The position numbers and the translations under genes are program-made. Below the pieces are notes generated by a model that worked only from the letters and a program-made list of their open reading frames with translations, searched no databases and had not been told where the DNA came from. Shown here piece by piece: positions 14,925-22,927 of a stretch of 26,455 nucleotides of DNA. The DNA is from UBA9619 sp964630665 (lineage in GTDB: Bacteria; Pseudomonadota; Gammaproteobacteria; Arenicellales; UBA868): positions 1-26,455 of the forward strand of contig CAZVVN010000047.1 of assembly GCA_964630665.1 (NCBI GenBank). The letters are read 5' to 3'. Positions within the stretch are counted from its first letter, which is position 1, and each line of letters opens with the position of its first letter.

Positions 14925-15320
14925 TCAGACGCGGCGTCGTTTAGGTGGCCGACAACCATTATGGGGAATCGGGGTCACATCACTGATCGAACTGATCTCA
15001 AAGCCCAATGCATTCAGGGCTCGAACTGATGAATCACGCCCGGGACCAGGCCCCTTGATCTTCACATCGAGCTGTTTCATACCGACTTCCTGAGCCGCCC
15101 GTCCCGCAGTCTCTGCTGCGACCTGTGCCGCAAACGGTGTGCTCTTTCGACTACCTCTGAAGCCCGCACCACCTGCCGTCGCCCAGGATACTGCGTTTCC
15201 ATGGCGATCTGTAATCGTGATGATCGTGTTATTAAATGACGCGTGAATATGTGCAATACCTTCGATAACCGTCTTCTTGGTTCTCGCCTTGGTCCTCTTC
15301 TTCCCAGCTGCTTTAGCCAT
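14925..15320 (-). CDS. rpsK: Ribosomal protein S11 (uS11)
   Basis: This 131-residue protein of the 30S platform contacts mRNA near the E site. It has the conserved HIHASFNNTIITITDRHGN and the basic C-terminus TPIPHNGCRPPKRRRV. The N-terminal AKAAGKKRTKARTKK stretch is lysine-rich as in relatives. It lies 15 nt after rpsM and 16 nt before rpsD. Confidence 0.97.
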   Translation of the reverse strand: MAKAAGKKRTKARTKKTVIEGIAHIHASFNNTIITITDRHGNAVSWATAGGAGFRGSRKSTPFAAQVAAETAGRAAQEVGMKQLDVKIKGPGPGRDSSVRALNALGFEISSISDVTPIPHNGCRPPKRRRV

Positions 15321-15335
15321 AGGATATCTTCCCTT

Positions 15336-15692
15336 CTATTTCCTGATCGGACGCTTGGGCCCTTTTCGAGTCCTGGCATTGGTGGAACTACGCTGGCCAC
15401 GTACAGGCAACCCGCGTCGATGACGCATGCCGCGATAACACCCCAGGTCCATCAACCGTTTAATACTCATAGAAACTTCGCGTCGCAGATCACCCTCGAC
15501 CACGTAACCTCCAACCTGAGCACGCAGCTGCTCCGCATCCTGTTCTGATAATTCGCGTACCGGGGTGCTCCTTTCAATGCCGGCGCCATCACAGATCTTC
15601 TGTGCCGAGTTTTTTCCGATACCGTAGATTGACCTCAGTGCGATTTCTATGTGCTTGTTTGGAGGTAAGTTAATCCCTGCTATTCGTGCCAC
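15336..15692 (-). CDS. rpsM: Ribosomal protein S13 (uS13)
   Basis: This 118-residue protein of the 30S head forms bridges to the 50S subunit and contacts P-site tRNA through its basic tail. Visible are ARIAGINLPPNKHIEIALRS, a helix-two-turn-helix region and GMRHRRGLPVRGQRSSTNAR near the C-terminus. The start codon is GTG, as in E. coli, where S4 controls initiation at this codon through a leader pseudoknot. Here the gap to rpmJ is only 63 bp, and I could not establish such a pseudoknot by eye. Confidence 0.97.
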   Translation of the reverse strand: MARIAGINLPPNKHIEIALRSIYGIGKNSAQKICDGAGIERSTPVRELSEQDAEQLRAQVGGYVVEGDLRREVSMSIKRLMDLGCYRGMRHRRGLPVRGQRSSTNARTRKGPKRPIRK

Positions 15693-15755
15693 GATAATTT
15701 CCTGCTCAGTTGTTAGTAGTTCAGCAAACTGTCAAAGTACAAAACCCTGCCAGCC

Positions 15756-15869
15756 TCATCCCTGTCGCTGCTTGTGACGGGGGTTGGTGCAGATTACCCG
15801 GACAACGCCGTTCCGACGGATGATCTTGCAATTTCTGCACATCTTCTTGACTGAAGCGCGTACTTTCAT
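15756..15869 (-). CDS. rpmJ: Ribosomal protein L36 (bL36)
   Basis: This is a 37-codon gene reading MKVRASVKKMCRNCKIIRR and so on. It is the smallest 50S protein, with a zinc ribbon formed by Cys11, Cys14, Cys27 and His32; all four ligands are present, so this is the zinc-binding (C+) form. It lies 19 nt after secY and 63 bp before rpsM, the conserved position between the spc and alpha operons. Confidence 0.96.
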   Translation of the reverse strand: MKVRASVKKMCRNCKIIRRNGVVRVICTNPRHKQRQG

Positions 15870-15888
15870 GGTGCTTCTCCCTCAAAGC

Positions 15889-17223
15889 TTACCTGGTCAG
15901 ACCCATGCCACCACCGACCAGTGACGATTTCTTCATCAGGCTCTCGTACTGTCTCGACATCAGATGCGACTGGATCTGCGACATCATGTCCATCATCACA
16001 ACCACGATGATGAGCAGGGACGTACCCCCAAAGTAGAACGGCACACCCCACTTGACGATCAAAAACTCCGGAATCAGGCAGACCACTGTTAGATAGACCG
16101 CACCACCCAGGGTCAGGCGCGATACGACTCTGTCTATGTAGCCTGCGGTCTGTAGGCCGGGCCGTACGCCGGGAATGAATGCGCCGGATTTCTTCAGATT
16201 GTCGGCGATCTCATTCGGATTGAAGACAAGGGCAGTGTAGAAGAAACAGAAGAAGATAATCATCGCGGCATAAACCAAAGCGTATATCGGTTGCCCGGGT
16301 GAAAGGGTGGTCGAAATGTCCCGCAGCCAGCCCAACCCCTCGGACTGACCGAACCAACTGCCCAGGCTGGCGGGAAACAAGATAATACTGGAGGCAAAGA
16401 TCGGCGGTATCACGCCGGCCATATTCAGTTTCAGAGGCAGGTGACTCGTCTGCCCGGCCAACATCCGGCGACCCTGCTGCCGTTTGGCATAATTAACGGT
16501 TATCCGGCGTTGACCCCGCTCGACGAAGACGACAACCGCAGTAATGGCGATAGCACCGATAAACAGGGCGAGCACACCGATCGGTGTGAAGGTCCCAGTG
16601 CGAGCCAACTCAAGAGTCCCGGCCACCGCCGAGGGTAGGCCAGCAACGATACTGCCAAATATAATCAGTGACACCCCGTTCCCGATTCCTCTCTCTGTGA
16701 TCTGTTCTCCAAGCCAGACCAGGAACATTGTGCCGGTCACCAGGGTGGCGACTGTCGTGATCTTGAAACCGAGTCCGGGAATCAACACAACGGGCCCGCC
16801 AGCTGCCTGTTGACCCTCCACGGCGATCGCAATTCCAAGGGCCTGAAAGGTAGCCAAGGCAACGGTCCCATAGCGAGTATATTGGGTGATTTTGCGGCGC
16901 CCGGACTCACCTTCTTTTTTCAGTTGCTCAAGCTGCGGAACGATGGAACTCATCATCTGGATGATGATCGAGGCAGAGATGTAGGGCATCACCCCAAGAG
17001 CGAATATGGACAGGCGCGACAGCGCACCACCAGAGAACATATTGAAGATATCCACGATCGATCCCCGAGTTTGCTCAAACATCGCGGCAACAGCACCCGG
17101 ATCAACGCCAGGTATCGGTATGTGGGTTCCCAGTCTGAAGACAACCATCGCTCCGAGTACGAACAGAATACGCTGGCGAAGCTCTGTCATCTTACCAATT
17201 CCGGCGAGGGTGGATGCGGCCAT
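15889..17223 (-). CDS. secY: SecY preprotein translocase subunit
   Basis: SecY is the channel subunit of the SecYEG translocon in the inner membrane. The 444 residues match the E. coli length (443). About ten hydrophobic segments are visible. Landmarks are the N-terminal ELRQRILFVLGAMVVFRLGT with HIPIPGVD, the cytoplasmic loops EGESGRRKITQYTRYGT and VNYAKRQQGRRMLAGQTSHL used for ribosome and SecA contact, and PGVRPGLQTAGYIDRVVSRL. The C-terminus QSHLMSRQYESLMKKSSL is typical. It follows rplO by 5 nt. Confidence 0.97.
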   Translation of the reverse strand: MAASTLAGIGKMTELRQRILFVLGAMVVFRLGTHIPIPGVDPGAVAAMFEQTRGSIVDIFNMFSGGALSRLSIFALGVMPYISASIIIQMMSSIVPQLEQLKKEGESGRRKITQYTRYGTVALATFQALGIAIAVEGQQAAGGPVVLIPGLGFKITTVATLVTGTMFLVWLGEQITERGIGNGVSLIIFGSIVAGLPSAVAGTLELARTGTFTPIGVLALFIGAIAITAVVVFVERGQRRITVNYAKRQQGRRMLAGQTSHLPLKLNMAGVIPPIFASSIILFPASLGSWFGQSEGLGWLRDISTTLSPGQPIYALVYAAMIIFFCFFYTALVFNPNEIADNLKKSGAFIPGVRPGLQTAGYIDRVVSRLTLGGAVYLTVVCLIPEFLIVKWGVPFYFGGTSLLIIVVVMMDMMSQIQSHLMSRQYESLMKKSSLVGGGMGLTR

Positions 17224-17228
17224 GGTCG

Positions 17229-17663
17229 TCAGCTTTCTACCCGGCCACCGGCCTGTTCGATAGCCACACGAGCGCCTGCCGATGTACTCACACCCCGCAG
17301 TACGACCGCTCGATCAATCGTTCCCGACGCGATAACCTTGGCGCGAAGGGCATTCCGGTTGATTACTCCTGCGGCCTTCAAGGAAGCCAAATCGACTTCC
17401 CCGCTTTCGATCAGCTTCAATTCGTGCAACCGGACTTCAGCTACCCGCCGACGGGTCAATGATCGGAATCCTCTCTTAGGCAACCGCCGCTGCAGCGGCA
17501 TCTGACCACCCTCGAATCCCCGGTTCAACGAACCGCCCGAGCGAGATTTTTGTCCTTTAGAACCGCGTCCTGCAGTGCCTCCCAGGCCTGAACCCGGTCC
17601 TCGTCCGACGCGTTTACGTTCCAGGTGGGAACCGGCTTCGGGCTTTAAATCATTGAGCCTCAT
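17229..17663 (-). CDS. rplO: Ribosomal protein L15 (uL15)
   Basis: This 144-residue protein has the same length as E. coli L15. The Gly/Arg-rich N-terminal extension (RGPGSGLGGTAGRGSKGQKS), which penetrates 23S rRNA, follows MRLNDLKPEAG. Its ATG lies inside the 3' end of rpmD (14-nt overlap), with a strong GAGGAGG ribosome site within the rpmD coding sequence. Confidence 0.97.
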   Translation of the reverse strand: MRLNDLKPEAGSHLERKRVGRGPGSGLGGTAGRGSKGQKSRSGGSLNRGFEGGQMPLQRRLPKRGFRSLTRRRVAEVRLHELKLIESGEVDLASLKAAGVINRNALRAKVIASGTIDRAVVLRGVSTSAGARVAIEQAGGRVES

Positions 17664-17850
17664 TTATAACCTCCTCGACTTCAACAAGATGTATCACCTT
17701 GTTGATCATTCCACGTACGGCTGCTGTGTTTTCTAATTCCACTACGTGGTTAACTCGGCGCAGGCCCAGCCCATTGACACAAGCCCGTTGTATTCGCCCG
17801 CGGCCATACTTGCTCCGAATCAGGGTCACTTTCAGTTTTTTGCTCGGCAT
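17650..17850 (-). CDS. rpmD: Ribosomal protein L30 (uL30)
   Basis: The product has 66 residues, a little longer than E. coli L30 (59), with the bacterial short-form core KLKVTLIRSKYGR and LGLRRVNHVVELENTAAVRGMI. The additional residues are at the C-terminus (VEEVINEAQ), created by running past the rplO start. It sits between rpsE and rplO, its conserved place. Confidence 0.96.
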   Translation of the reverse strand: MPSKKLKVTLIRSKYGRGRIQRACVNGLGLRRVNHVVELENTAAVRGMINKVIHLVEVEEVINEAQ

Positions 17851-17862
17851 CTGTGGATATTC

Positions 17863-18375
17863 CTAACTGACAATCTGATCGACCGTCTTACCCCGCTTGG
17901 CCGCCATCTGCTCAGGGCTGCGAATTCGACCTAATCCGTTCAGTGTGGCACGGCTGACATTGACCGGATTGGTCGTGCCAATGACCTTGGCCAATACGTC
18001 TCGCACACCGGCGGCTTCGAAAATCGCCCGCATTGTTCCACCGGCGATGATTCCCGTGCCCTCAGAAGCCGGGCGAATAACGACCCTGGCCGCACCATGG
18101 CGTCCTACTATCGGATATTGAATCGTCTGACCTTTAAGGTTTACTTTTATCATGTTGCGTCGGGCGTCCTCCATTGCCTTCTGGACAGCGACTGGCACCT
18201 CCCTCGCCTTACCGCGACCCATACCGACCCGGCCATTTCCGTCGCCGACCACGGTCAGAGCCGAGAAACCGAAGATCCGGCCGCCTTTAACCACTTTCGA
18301 GACCCGTCGTACGTTGATCAACTGTTCGGTAAAGCCTTCGCTTTCCGAGCCGATCTGATCTGAATTTCTCGCCAT
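17863..18375 (-). CDS. rpsE: Ribosomal protein S5 (uS5)
   Basis: This 170-residue protein of the 30S body is involved in decoding accuracy and mRNA unwinding. The double-stranded RNA-binding domain includes VRRVSKVVKGGRIFGFSALT and VVGDGNGRVGMGRGKAREVP, followed by GTGIIAGGTMRAIFEAAGVRD. It is slightly longer at the N-terminus than E. coli S5 (167). It lies 25 nt after rplR. Confidence 0.97.
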   Translation of the reverse strand: MARNSDQIGSESEGFTEQLINVRRVSKVVKGGRIFGFSALTVVGDGNGRVGMGRGKAREVPVAVQKAMEDARRNMIKVNLKGQTIQYPIVGRHGAARVVIRPASEGTGIIAGGTMRAIFEAAGVRDVLAKVIGTTNPVNVSRATLNGLGRIRSPEQMAAKRGKTVDQIVS

Positions 18376-18400
18376 AATCCCGTTGGTCCTCCAACCTTTT

Positions 18401-18757
18401 CTAGAACTTCAACCCCGCTTCCCGGGCCGCGTCAGCCATTGCCTTGATACGGCCGTGATACTTGAAACCAGACCTATCAAAGGCAACCTTATTAACCCCC
18501 GCCTCAAGTGCCTTTTCAGCCAGATGTTTACCCAACGCACCAGCCGCCTCAATGTTTCCGCCGTAGCTGTGCTGCTTTCGAAAATCACTCTGAGTGGTAG
18601 ACGCGCTGACCACGACCCTGCCCTGATCCTGATCGATAATCTGGGCATAGAAGTGTCGTGGAGACTTGAAAACAGTCAACCTCATTCCACGCTGGCGCTG
18701 AATACGACTACGGGTTTTGGATGCCCGCCGCATGCGCATTGTCTTTTTTTCACTCAT
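18401..18757 (-). CDS. rplR: Ribosomal protein L18 (uL18)
   Basis: This 118-residue protein binds 5S rRNA. It shows the basic N-terminus MSEKKTMRMRRASKTRSRIQ, RLTVFKSPRHFYAQIIDQDQ and the C-terminal FDRSGFKYHGRIKAMADAAR followed by EAGLKF. The length matches E. coli (117). The gaps to rplF and rpsE are short. Confidence 0.97.
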   Translation of the reverse strand: MSEKKTMRMRRASKTRSRIQRQRGMRLTVFKSPRHFYAQIIDQDQGRVVVSASTTQSDFRKQHSYGGNIEAAGALGKHLAEKALEAGVNKVAFDRSGFKYHGRIKAMADAAREAGLKF

Positions 18758-18780
18758 TTAATTGCTACTCAGTTCAGGAC

Positions 18781-19308
18781 TTAGATTTTCTTTGCCTGTT
18801 TGCGTCTGACATGTTCTTCGCTGTACCTGATGCCCTTTCCCTTGTAGGGTTCGGGCGGCCTGAAGCTACGAATCTCCGCCGCGACCTGGCCAACTTTCTG
18901 TTTGTCGGCACCTTTGACTAGAACTTCGGTCTGGGTTGGCGTTTCAACACTCACACCGCCTGGAACTTTGTACACCACAGGATGAGAGAAACCGAGGCTC
19001 AGATTCAGCTTAGCCCCCTCCGCCTGTGCTCGGTAACCCACGCCCACAATGGTCAGTTTCTTTTGGAATCCCTCGGTAACACCGGTGATCATATTGCCGA
19101 TAAGCGATCGGGTTGTGCCAGCCATGGCCCGGTCGATATCGTTGGAGAACTCGACTCGCAAGGTGTCATCTTCGTGTCGAACCTCGAGGTTCGGGTACAG
19201 CGTCAGACCGAGATCCCCATTCGGACCCTTTATCTTGACAGACCGGCCCTCAAGCGTGACATCCACACCTTTGGGCACGCTGATCGGGTTTTTTGCTACA
19301 CGGGACAT
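18781..19308 (-). CDS. rplF: Ribosomal protein L6 (uL6)
   Basis: This 175-residue protein near the GTPase-associated region of the 50S subunit has two L6 repeats. The start SRVAKNPISVPKGVDV and the C-terminal signature EIRSFRPPEPYKGKGIRYSE are diagnostic. The length is close to E. coli (177). GGAG lies 7 nt before the ATG. Confidence 0.97.
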   Translation of the reverse strand: MSRVAKNPISVPKGVDVTLEGRSVKIKGPNGDLGLTLYPNLEVRHEDDTLRVEFSNDIDRAMAGTTRSLIGNMITGVTEGFQKKLTIVGVGYRAQAEGAKLNLSLGFSHPVVYKVPGGVSVETPTQTEVLVKGADKQKVGQVAAEIRSFRPPEPYKGKGIRYSEEHVRRKQAKKI

Positions 19309-19336
19309 GCTCTACTCCGGGTCGTTGCTGACACGT

Positions 19337-19732
19337 TCAGAATATCGAACAGATCACTTCGCCACCGATCCCCTGACGCCTTGCCTGGCGATCGCTCATG
19401 ATGCCCTTCGAGGTGGAAATCATGACCACACCGAGCCCACCATTGACGCTCGGCATATCTGCCGCGCCACAATACTGCCTTCTGCCCGGTCGACTGAGCC
19501 TGGACATCTTTTCAATAGCAGGCTCCCCTTGGTGGTAACGAAGATCGACAGTCAGCTCTTTCTTTTGACCATCAGCGGTGACCGAAAATTCATCTATGAA
19601 TCCTTCCTCTTTCAGGACAGCGGCGATCGCTTCCTTCACGCCAGACGAAGGCATACTCACACTGGCCTTGTCCCTGGATAATCCGTTGCGTATGCGGGTC
19701 AGCATATCTGCGATGGGGTCTGACATACTCAT
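19337..19732 (-). CDS. rpsH: Ribosomal protein S8 (uS8)
   Basis: This 131-residue protein binds the central domain of 16S rRNA; in E. coli it represses the spc operon. MSMSDPIADMLTRIRNGLSR and GGLGVVMISTSKGIMSDRQA are conserved. The stretch RPGRRQYCGAADMPSVNGG is a local departure from the usual RPGLRxYxxxxELPxVxxG. The end (VICSIF) differs mildly from the common IICYVA. The length matches E. coli (130). Confidence 0.96.
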   Translation of the reverse strand: MSMSDPIADMLTRIRNGLSRDKASVSMPSSGVKEAIAAVLKEEGFIDEFSVTADGQKKELTVDLRYHQGEPAIEKMSRLSRPGRRQYCGAADMPSVNGGLGVVMISTSKGIMSDRQARRQGIGGEVICSIF

Positions 19733-19755
19733 AGGGCTAAAGTTCCTCTTTCTGT

Positions 19756-20061
19756 CTACCAGCTTGACTTGACTACGCCAGGTGCCTCACCCCGCATGAC
19801 GACCTCACGCAAGGCATTTCTGGCAAGTCCGAAACGACGAAAGTATCCTCTCGGCCTGCCTGTCAGCGCACATCTGTTTCGCTGCCGGCTCCGGGAGGAG
19901 TCGCGCGGTAATTTCTGCAAATCAAGCATGGTCTGCCAGCGTTCATCATAGGTCAGGTTCGGATCAACCAACTGCCGTTTGAGTTGCTCTCGCTGCTCCC
20001 TGAACTGTTCAACAAGCCGTCGGCGTTTTACTTCACGCGCCACCATCGATTTCTTTGCCAT
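19756..20061 (-). CDS. rpsN: Ribosomal protein S14 (uS14), zinc-independent form
   Basis: The product has 101 residues, as in E. coli. It is the long C- form: it has RCALTGRPRGYFRRFGLARN but not the two CxxC pairs of zinc-binding S14. It assembles late into the 30S head. It lies 14 nt after rplE. Confidence 0.97.
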   Translation of the reverse strand: MAKKSMVAREVKRRRLVEQFREQREQLKRQLVDPNLTYDERWQTMLDLQKLPRDSSRSRQRNRCALTGRPRGYFRRFGLARNALREVVMRGEAPGVVKSSW

Positions 20062-20075
20062 ATGATTACCGGTCC

Positions 20076-20615
20076 CTAGTTCCGTAGCGGAAAATTAAAG
20101 CCCCGCAACAGTGCTTCACTTTCTTCGTCTGTCCTGGCGGATGTTGTGATCGTTACATCGAGCCCTCGAATCGCATCGACTTTGTCGTACTCGATCTCTG
20201 GGAACACGATCTGTTCCTTGAACCCCAGACTGTAGTTGCCACGCCCGTCAAATGAGCGGGGAGATAGGCCCCGAAAATCCCGTGAACGGGGAAAAGCAAC
20301 GGAGATCAGTCGGTCTAGGAACTCGTACATGCGATCCCGCCGCAGTGTCACCTTGCAACCGATGGACCAGCCTTCGCGTACCTTGAAATTTGCAACGGAC
20401 TTTCGGGCCTTGGTTACGACCGGTTTCTGCCCAGATATCCGGGTCAGGTCCGTTACCGCTGATTCAAGGGCGTTCTTGTTGACCAATGCTTCCCCCACCC
20501 CCATGTTGAGGGTGATCTTGGTGATTCTTGGGACCTGCATTACGCTTTGATAGGAGAACTGCTCCATCAAAGACGGTACCAACGTACTTTTGTAGTGTTC
20601 TTCAAGTCTGGTCAT
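20076..20615 (-). CDS. rplE: Ribosomal protein L5 (uL5)
   Basis: The 179 residues are identical in length to E. coli L5. It binds 5S rRNA and contacts P-site tRNA. YQSVMQVPRITKITLNMGVG and SFDGRGNYSLGFKEQIVFPE are diagnostic, as is the C-terminal LDVTITTSARTDEESEALL. Confidence 0.98.
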   Translation of the reverse strand: MTRLEEHYKSTLVPSLMEQFSYQSVMQVPRITKITLNMGVGEALVNKNALESAVTDLTRISGQKPVVTKARKSVANFKVREGWSIGCKVTLRRDRMYEFLDRLISVAFPRSRDFRGLSPRSFDGRGNYSLGFKEQIVFPEIEYDKVDAIRGLDVTITTSARTDEESEALLRGFNFPLRN

Positions 20616-20634
20616 AGGTTAGTCCTTCTCAAAA

Positions 20635-20955
20635 TCAGTTCAAGTCGACGACCTCACCGTCTGACATGAAAACTCTAACTTTTCGTCCATCCTCTAAAAC
20701 CTTTATCCCGCTACGGTCGGCCTTTTTTGTATTGGGGTTATACAGAGCCACATTGGAAGTGCGCACAGGTGCTTCCTTTTCAATGATCCCACCCGTCTCG
20801 CCCTTGTTGGGATTTGGCCTGACGTGTTTCTTGATTACATTCACGTTGTCGACCAGGACACGTTCATCTTTCATTACCCGCAGGACGGTTCCGCGCTTAC
20901 CTTTGTCACGCCCAGCAAGAACGATCACGTCATCACCTTTTCTGATCTTTTTCAT
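20635..20955 (-). CDS. rplX: Ribosomal protein L24 (uL24)
   Basis: This 106-residue KOW-domain protein (KKIRKGDDVIVLAGRDKGKR near the N-terminus) is an assembly initiator of the 50S subunit and sits by the exit tunnel. ERVLVDNVNVIKKHVRPNP and the EGGIIEKE-like segment (GETGGIIEKEAPVRTSNVAL) are conserved. It lies 9 nt after rplN. Confidence 0.97.
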   Translation of the reverse strand: MKKIRKGDDVIVLAGRDKGKRGTVLRVMKDERVLVDNVNVIKKHVRPNPNKGETGGIIEKEAPVRTSNVALYNPNTKKADRSGIKVLEDGRKVRVFMSDGEVVDLN

Positions 20956-20964
20956 ATCGCCGAC

Positions 20965-21333
20965 TCAAAGGACCTCGGGCGCCAATGAGATAATCCTCAT
21001 AAACCGCTCTGACCTCAGTTCACGGGTCACGGGGCCGAATATCCGGGTACCGATCGGCTGGTTCTGAGGATTAAGGAGCACCGCAGCATTACGGTCGAAA
21101 CGAATCAAGGATCCGTCGGGCCGGCGAACCCCATGACGGGTACGCACAACCACTGCATTGAACAGCTCACCCTTCCTGACGCGGCTGTTCGGGATCGCCT
21201 CCTTGATACTGATCTTTATGATGTCACCGACGCCTGCATAACGGCGCTTGGAACCACCGAGGACCTTGATACACTGAACCCGGCGAGCGCCGCTGTTATC
21301 CGCGACATCGAGCATCGTCTCGACCTGAATCAT
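20965..21333 (-). CDS. rplN: Ribosomal protein L14 (uL14)
   Basis: The 122 residues (E. coli 123) start MIQVETMLDVADNSGARRVQ and end with GPVTRELRSERFMRIISLAPEVL-type residues. It forms intersubunit bridges. It starts 15 nt after rpsQ, at the conserved S10/spc junction; no terminator or obvious promoter separates the two. Confidence 0.97.
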   Translation of the reverse strand: MIQVETMLDVADNSGARRVQCIKVLGGSKRRYAGVGDIIKISIKEAIPNSRVRKGELFNAVVVRTRHGVRRPDGSLIRFDRNAAVLLNPQNQPIGTRIFGPVTRELRSERFMRIISLAPEVL

Positions 21334-21348
21334 CTTTGAGTACTCTCC

Positions 21349-21621
21349 CTACTCACCGCGGCCCAGTACTCTGACCAGACGCCACGACTTGTTCTTGGAC
21401 AGTGGCCGACACTCTTCGATAATCACTTTATCGCCTTCTTTACATTCGTTCTGCTCATCATGGGCGTGCAACTTGGTCGAGCGACGAATGTATTTCTTAT
21501 AAAGCGGGTGCTTCAACTGCCGGACAACCTGCACCGTGATGGTCTTATCCATACCGGTACTCAGGACACTGCCCTGTAGCGAGCGGCGCTTTACCGTCTG
21601 GTTCGTACTCTCGTCGCTCAT
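21349..21621 (-). CDS. rpsQ: Ribosomal protein S17 (uS17)
   Basis: This 90-residue OB-fold 16S rRNA-binding protein has LQGSVLSTGMDKTITVQV, HPLYKKYIRRSTKLHAHDE and the end RPLSKNKSWRLVRVL. The ATG overlaps the rpmC stop as ATGA, so translation is likely coupled. Confidence 0.97.
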   Translation of the reverse strand: MSDESTNQTVKRRSLQGSVLSTGMDKTITVQVVRQLKHPLYKKYIRRSTKLHAHDEQNECKEGDKVIIEECRPLSKNKSWRLVRVLGRGE

Positions 21622-21815
21622 GCCTTGGTCCTTTCGATTTCGGTCATTCGGGTCTTTATTCTTGCGATCTCCCGGCGCACTGCCTTGAAACGGGCCGGGT
21701 TAGTCATCTGGCCGGTTGCGTTTTGCATGCGTAGGTTGAATTGCTCCTTACGCAGACCCAGTAACTCACTCTGGAGCTCACTCTTGTCCAACTCATTGAT
21801 TTTCCCGTCTGCCAT
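21618..21815 (-). CDS. rpmC: Ribosomal protein L29 (uL29)
   Basis: This 65-residue all-helical protein at the exit tunnel has LQSELLGLRKEQFNLRMQNA and ARFKAVRREIARIKT. The length is close to E. coli (63). Its start is 1 nt from the rplP stop and its own stop overlaps rpsQ. Confidence 0.97.
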   Translation of the reverse strand: MADGKINELDKSELQSELLGLRKEQFNLRMQNATGQMTNPARFKAVRREIARIKTRMTEIERTKA

Positions 21816-21816
21816 G

Positions 21817-22230
21817 TCAGGCTGCCTGCCTTCTTACAAAAGTCGTTGCCACAGGCAGCTTGGCACTGGCCAGGCGAAAAGCTTCACGCGCAGCCGTTTC
21901 ATCAACGCCCTGGATTTCATAGAGCACCGTGCCTGGCTGGACGAGTGCGACCCAATATTCTGGATTGCCCTTACCTTTACCCATTCGAACTTCCAGCGGC
22001 TTTTTCGAAACCGGCTTGTCAGGGAATACCCTTATCCAGACCCGGCCGCCACGTTTGACGTAACGGTTGATTGCGCGGCGTGCGGCCTCGATCTGCCTCG
22101 AAGTCAAACGACCTCGATCGGTGGATTTGAGTCCAAAGTCACCGAAATTGACTTTGTTCCCCCGCTCGGCCAATCCCCGGTTACGGCCCTTTTGTTGTTT
22201 TCTGAATCTGGTACGTTTTGGCTGCAGCAT
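21817..22230 (-). CDS. rplP: Ribosomal protein L16 (uL16)
   Basis: This 137-residue protein contacts the A-site tRNA elbow and is needed for late 50S assembly. MLQPKRTRFRKQQKGRNRG and KPLEVRMGKGKGNPEYWVAL are diagnostic; the Arg before MGKGKG corresponds to the residue hydroxylated in E. coli L16. The length matches E. coli (136). Confidence 0.97.
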   Translation of the reverse strand: MLQPKRTRFRKQQKGRNRGLAERGNKVNFGDFGLKSTDRGRLTSRQIEAARRAINRYVKRGGRVWIRVFPDKPVSKKPLEVRMGKGKGNPEYWVALVQPGTVLYEIQGVDETAAREAFRLASAKLPVATTFVRRQAA

Positions 22231-22243
22231 ATCCGTTCACCTC

Positions 22244-22927
22244 TCAGATCGAGACTCCTGGTTGCACCGTAGCAGCGACCTCATTCTCTGCCTCGCCCGG
22301 CATGACTTCGCCTTTGAACACCCAGACCTTGACTCCAATCACACCATAAGTCGTATGAGCCTCGGCAAAACCATAATCAACGTCCGCCCGAAGCGTGTGA
22401 AGCGGAACCCTGCCCTCTCGATACCACTCGGTGCGTGCGATCTCCGCCCCGTTCAAGCGGCCAGCAATCATGACCTTGACCCCTTTGGCACCGAGACGCA
22501 TGGCACTTTGTACAGCTCTCCTCATGGCACGCCGGAACATGATCCGTTTTTCCAGCTGCTGACAGACGTTTTCCGCCACCAGCCTCGCATCCAGTTCCGG
22601 TTTGCGGATCTCCTCGACCGCGATTTGGACGGGCACCTGGTTGTTCATCACCAGCACCTGCCGCCGAAGACGTTCGATATCTTCGCCTTTCTTACCAATC
22701 ACGATCCCGGGTCGACCGGTGTGGATCGTGATGTTGAGGTTTTCACCGGCTCGAACCAGTTCAATCCTACTGACTGCCGCATTAACAAGTTGCCGACGCA
22801 GAAACCCGCGGATTCTCTGGTCTGCTACCAGATTTCTGGCATAGCTCCGACGATTAGCAAACCACTTTGCATCCCAGTCTCGGATCACACCGAGCCGAAA
22901 CCCGTTTGGATGGATCTTCTGGCCCAT
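22244..22927 (-). CDS. rpsC: Ribosomal protein S3 (uS3)
   Basis: This 227-residue protein of the mRNA entry channel starts GQKIHPNGFRLGVIRDWDAK. Its KH domain shows IHTGRPGIVIGKKGEDIERL, and the C-terminal domain is of S3 type (ARTEWYREGRVPLHTLRADV). The ATG shares one base with the rplV stop (TGATG). Confidence 0.98.
   Translation of the reverse strand: MGQKIHPNGFRLGVIRDWDAKWFANRRSYARNLVADQRIRGFLRRQLVNAAVSRIELVRAGENLNITIHTGRPGIVIGKKGEDIERLRRQVLVMNNQVPVQIAVEEIRKPELDARLVAENVCQQLEKRIMFRRAMRRAVQSAMRLGAKGVKVMIAGRLNGAEIARTEWYREGRVPLHTLRADVDYGFAEAHTTYGVIGVKVWVFKGEVMPGEAENEVAATVQPGVSI

Noticed and set aside
14909..14959. A longer start for rpsD
   Set aside because: The 17 extra residues overlap the rpsK end; MARYRGP at 14908 is the universal S4 start.
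16810..17505. A 231-codon plus-strand frame opposite secY and rplO
   Set aside because: It is low in recognisable structure and fully overlaps conserved genes on the other strand.
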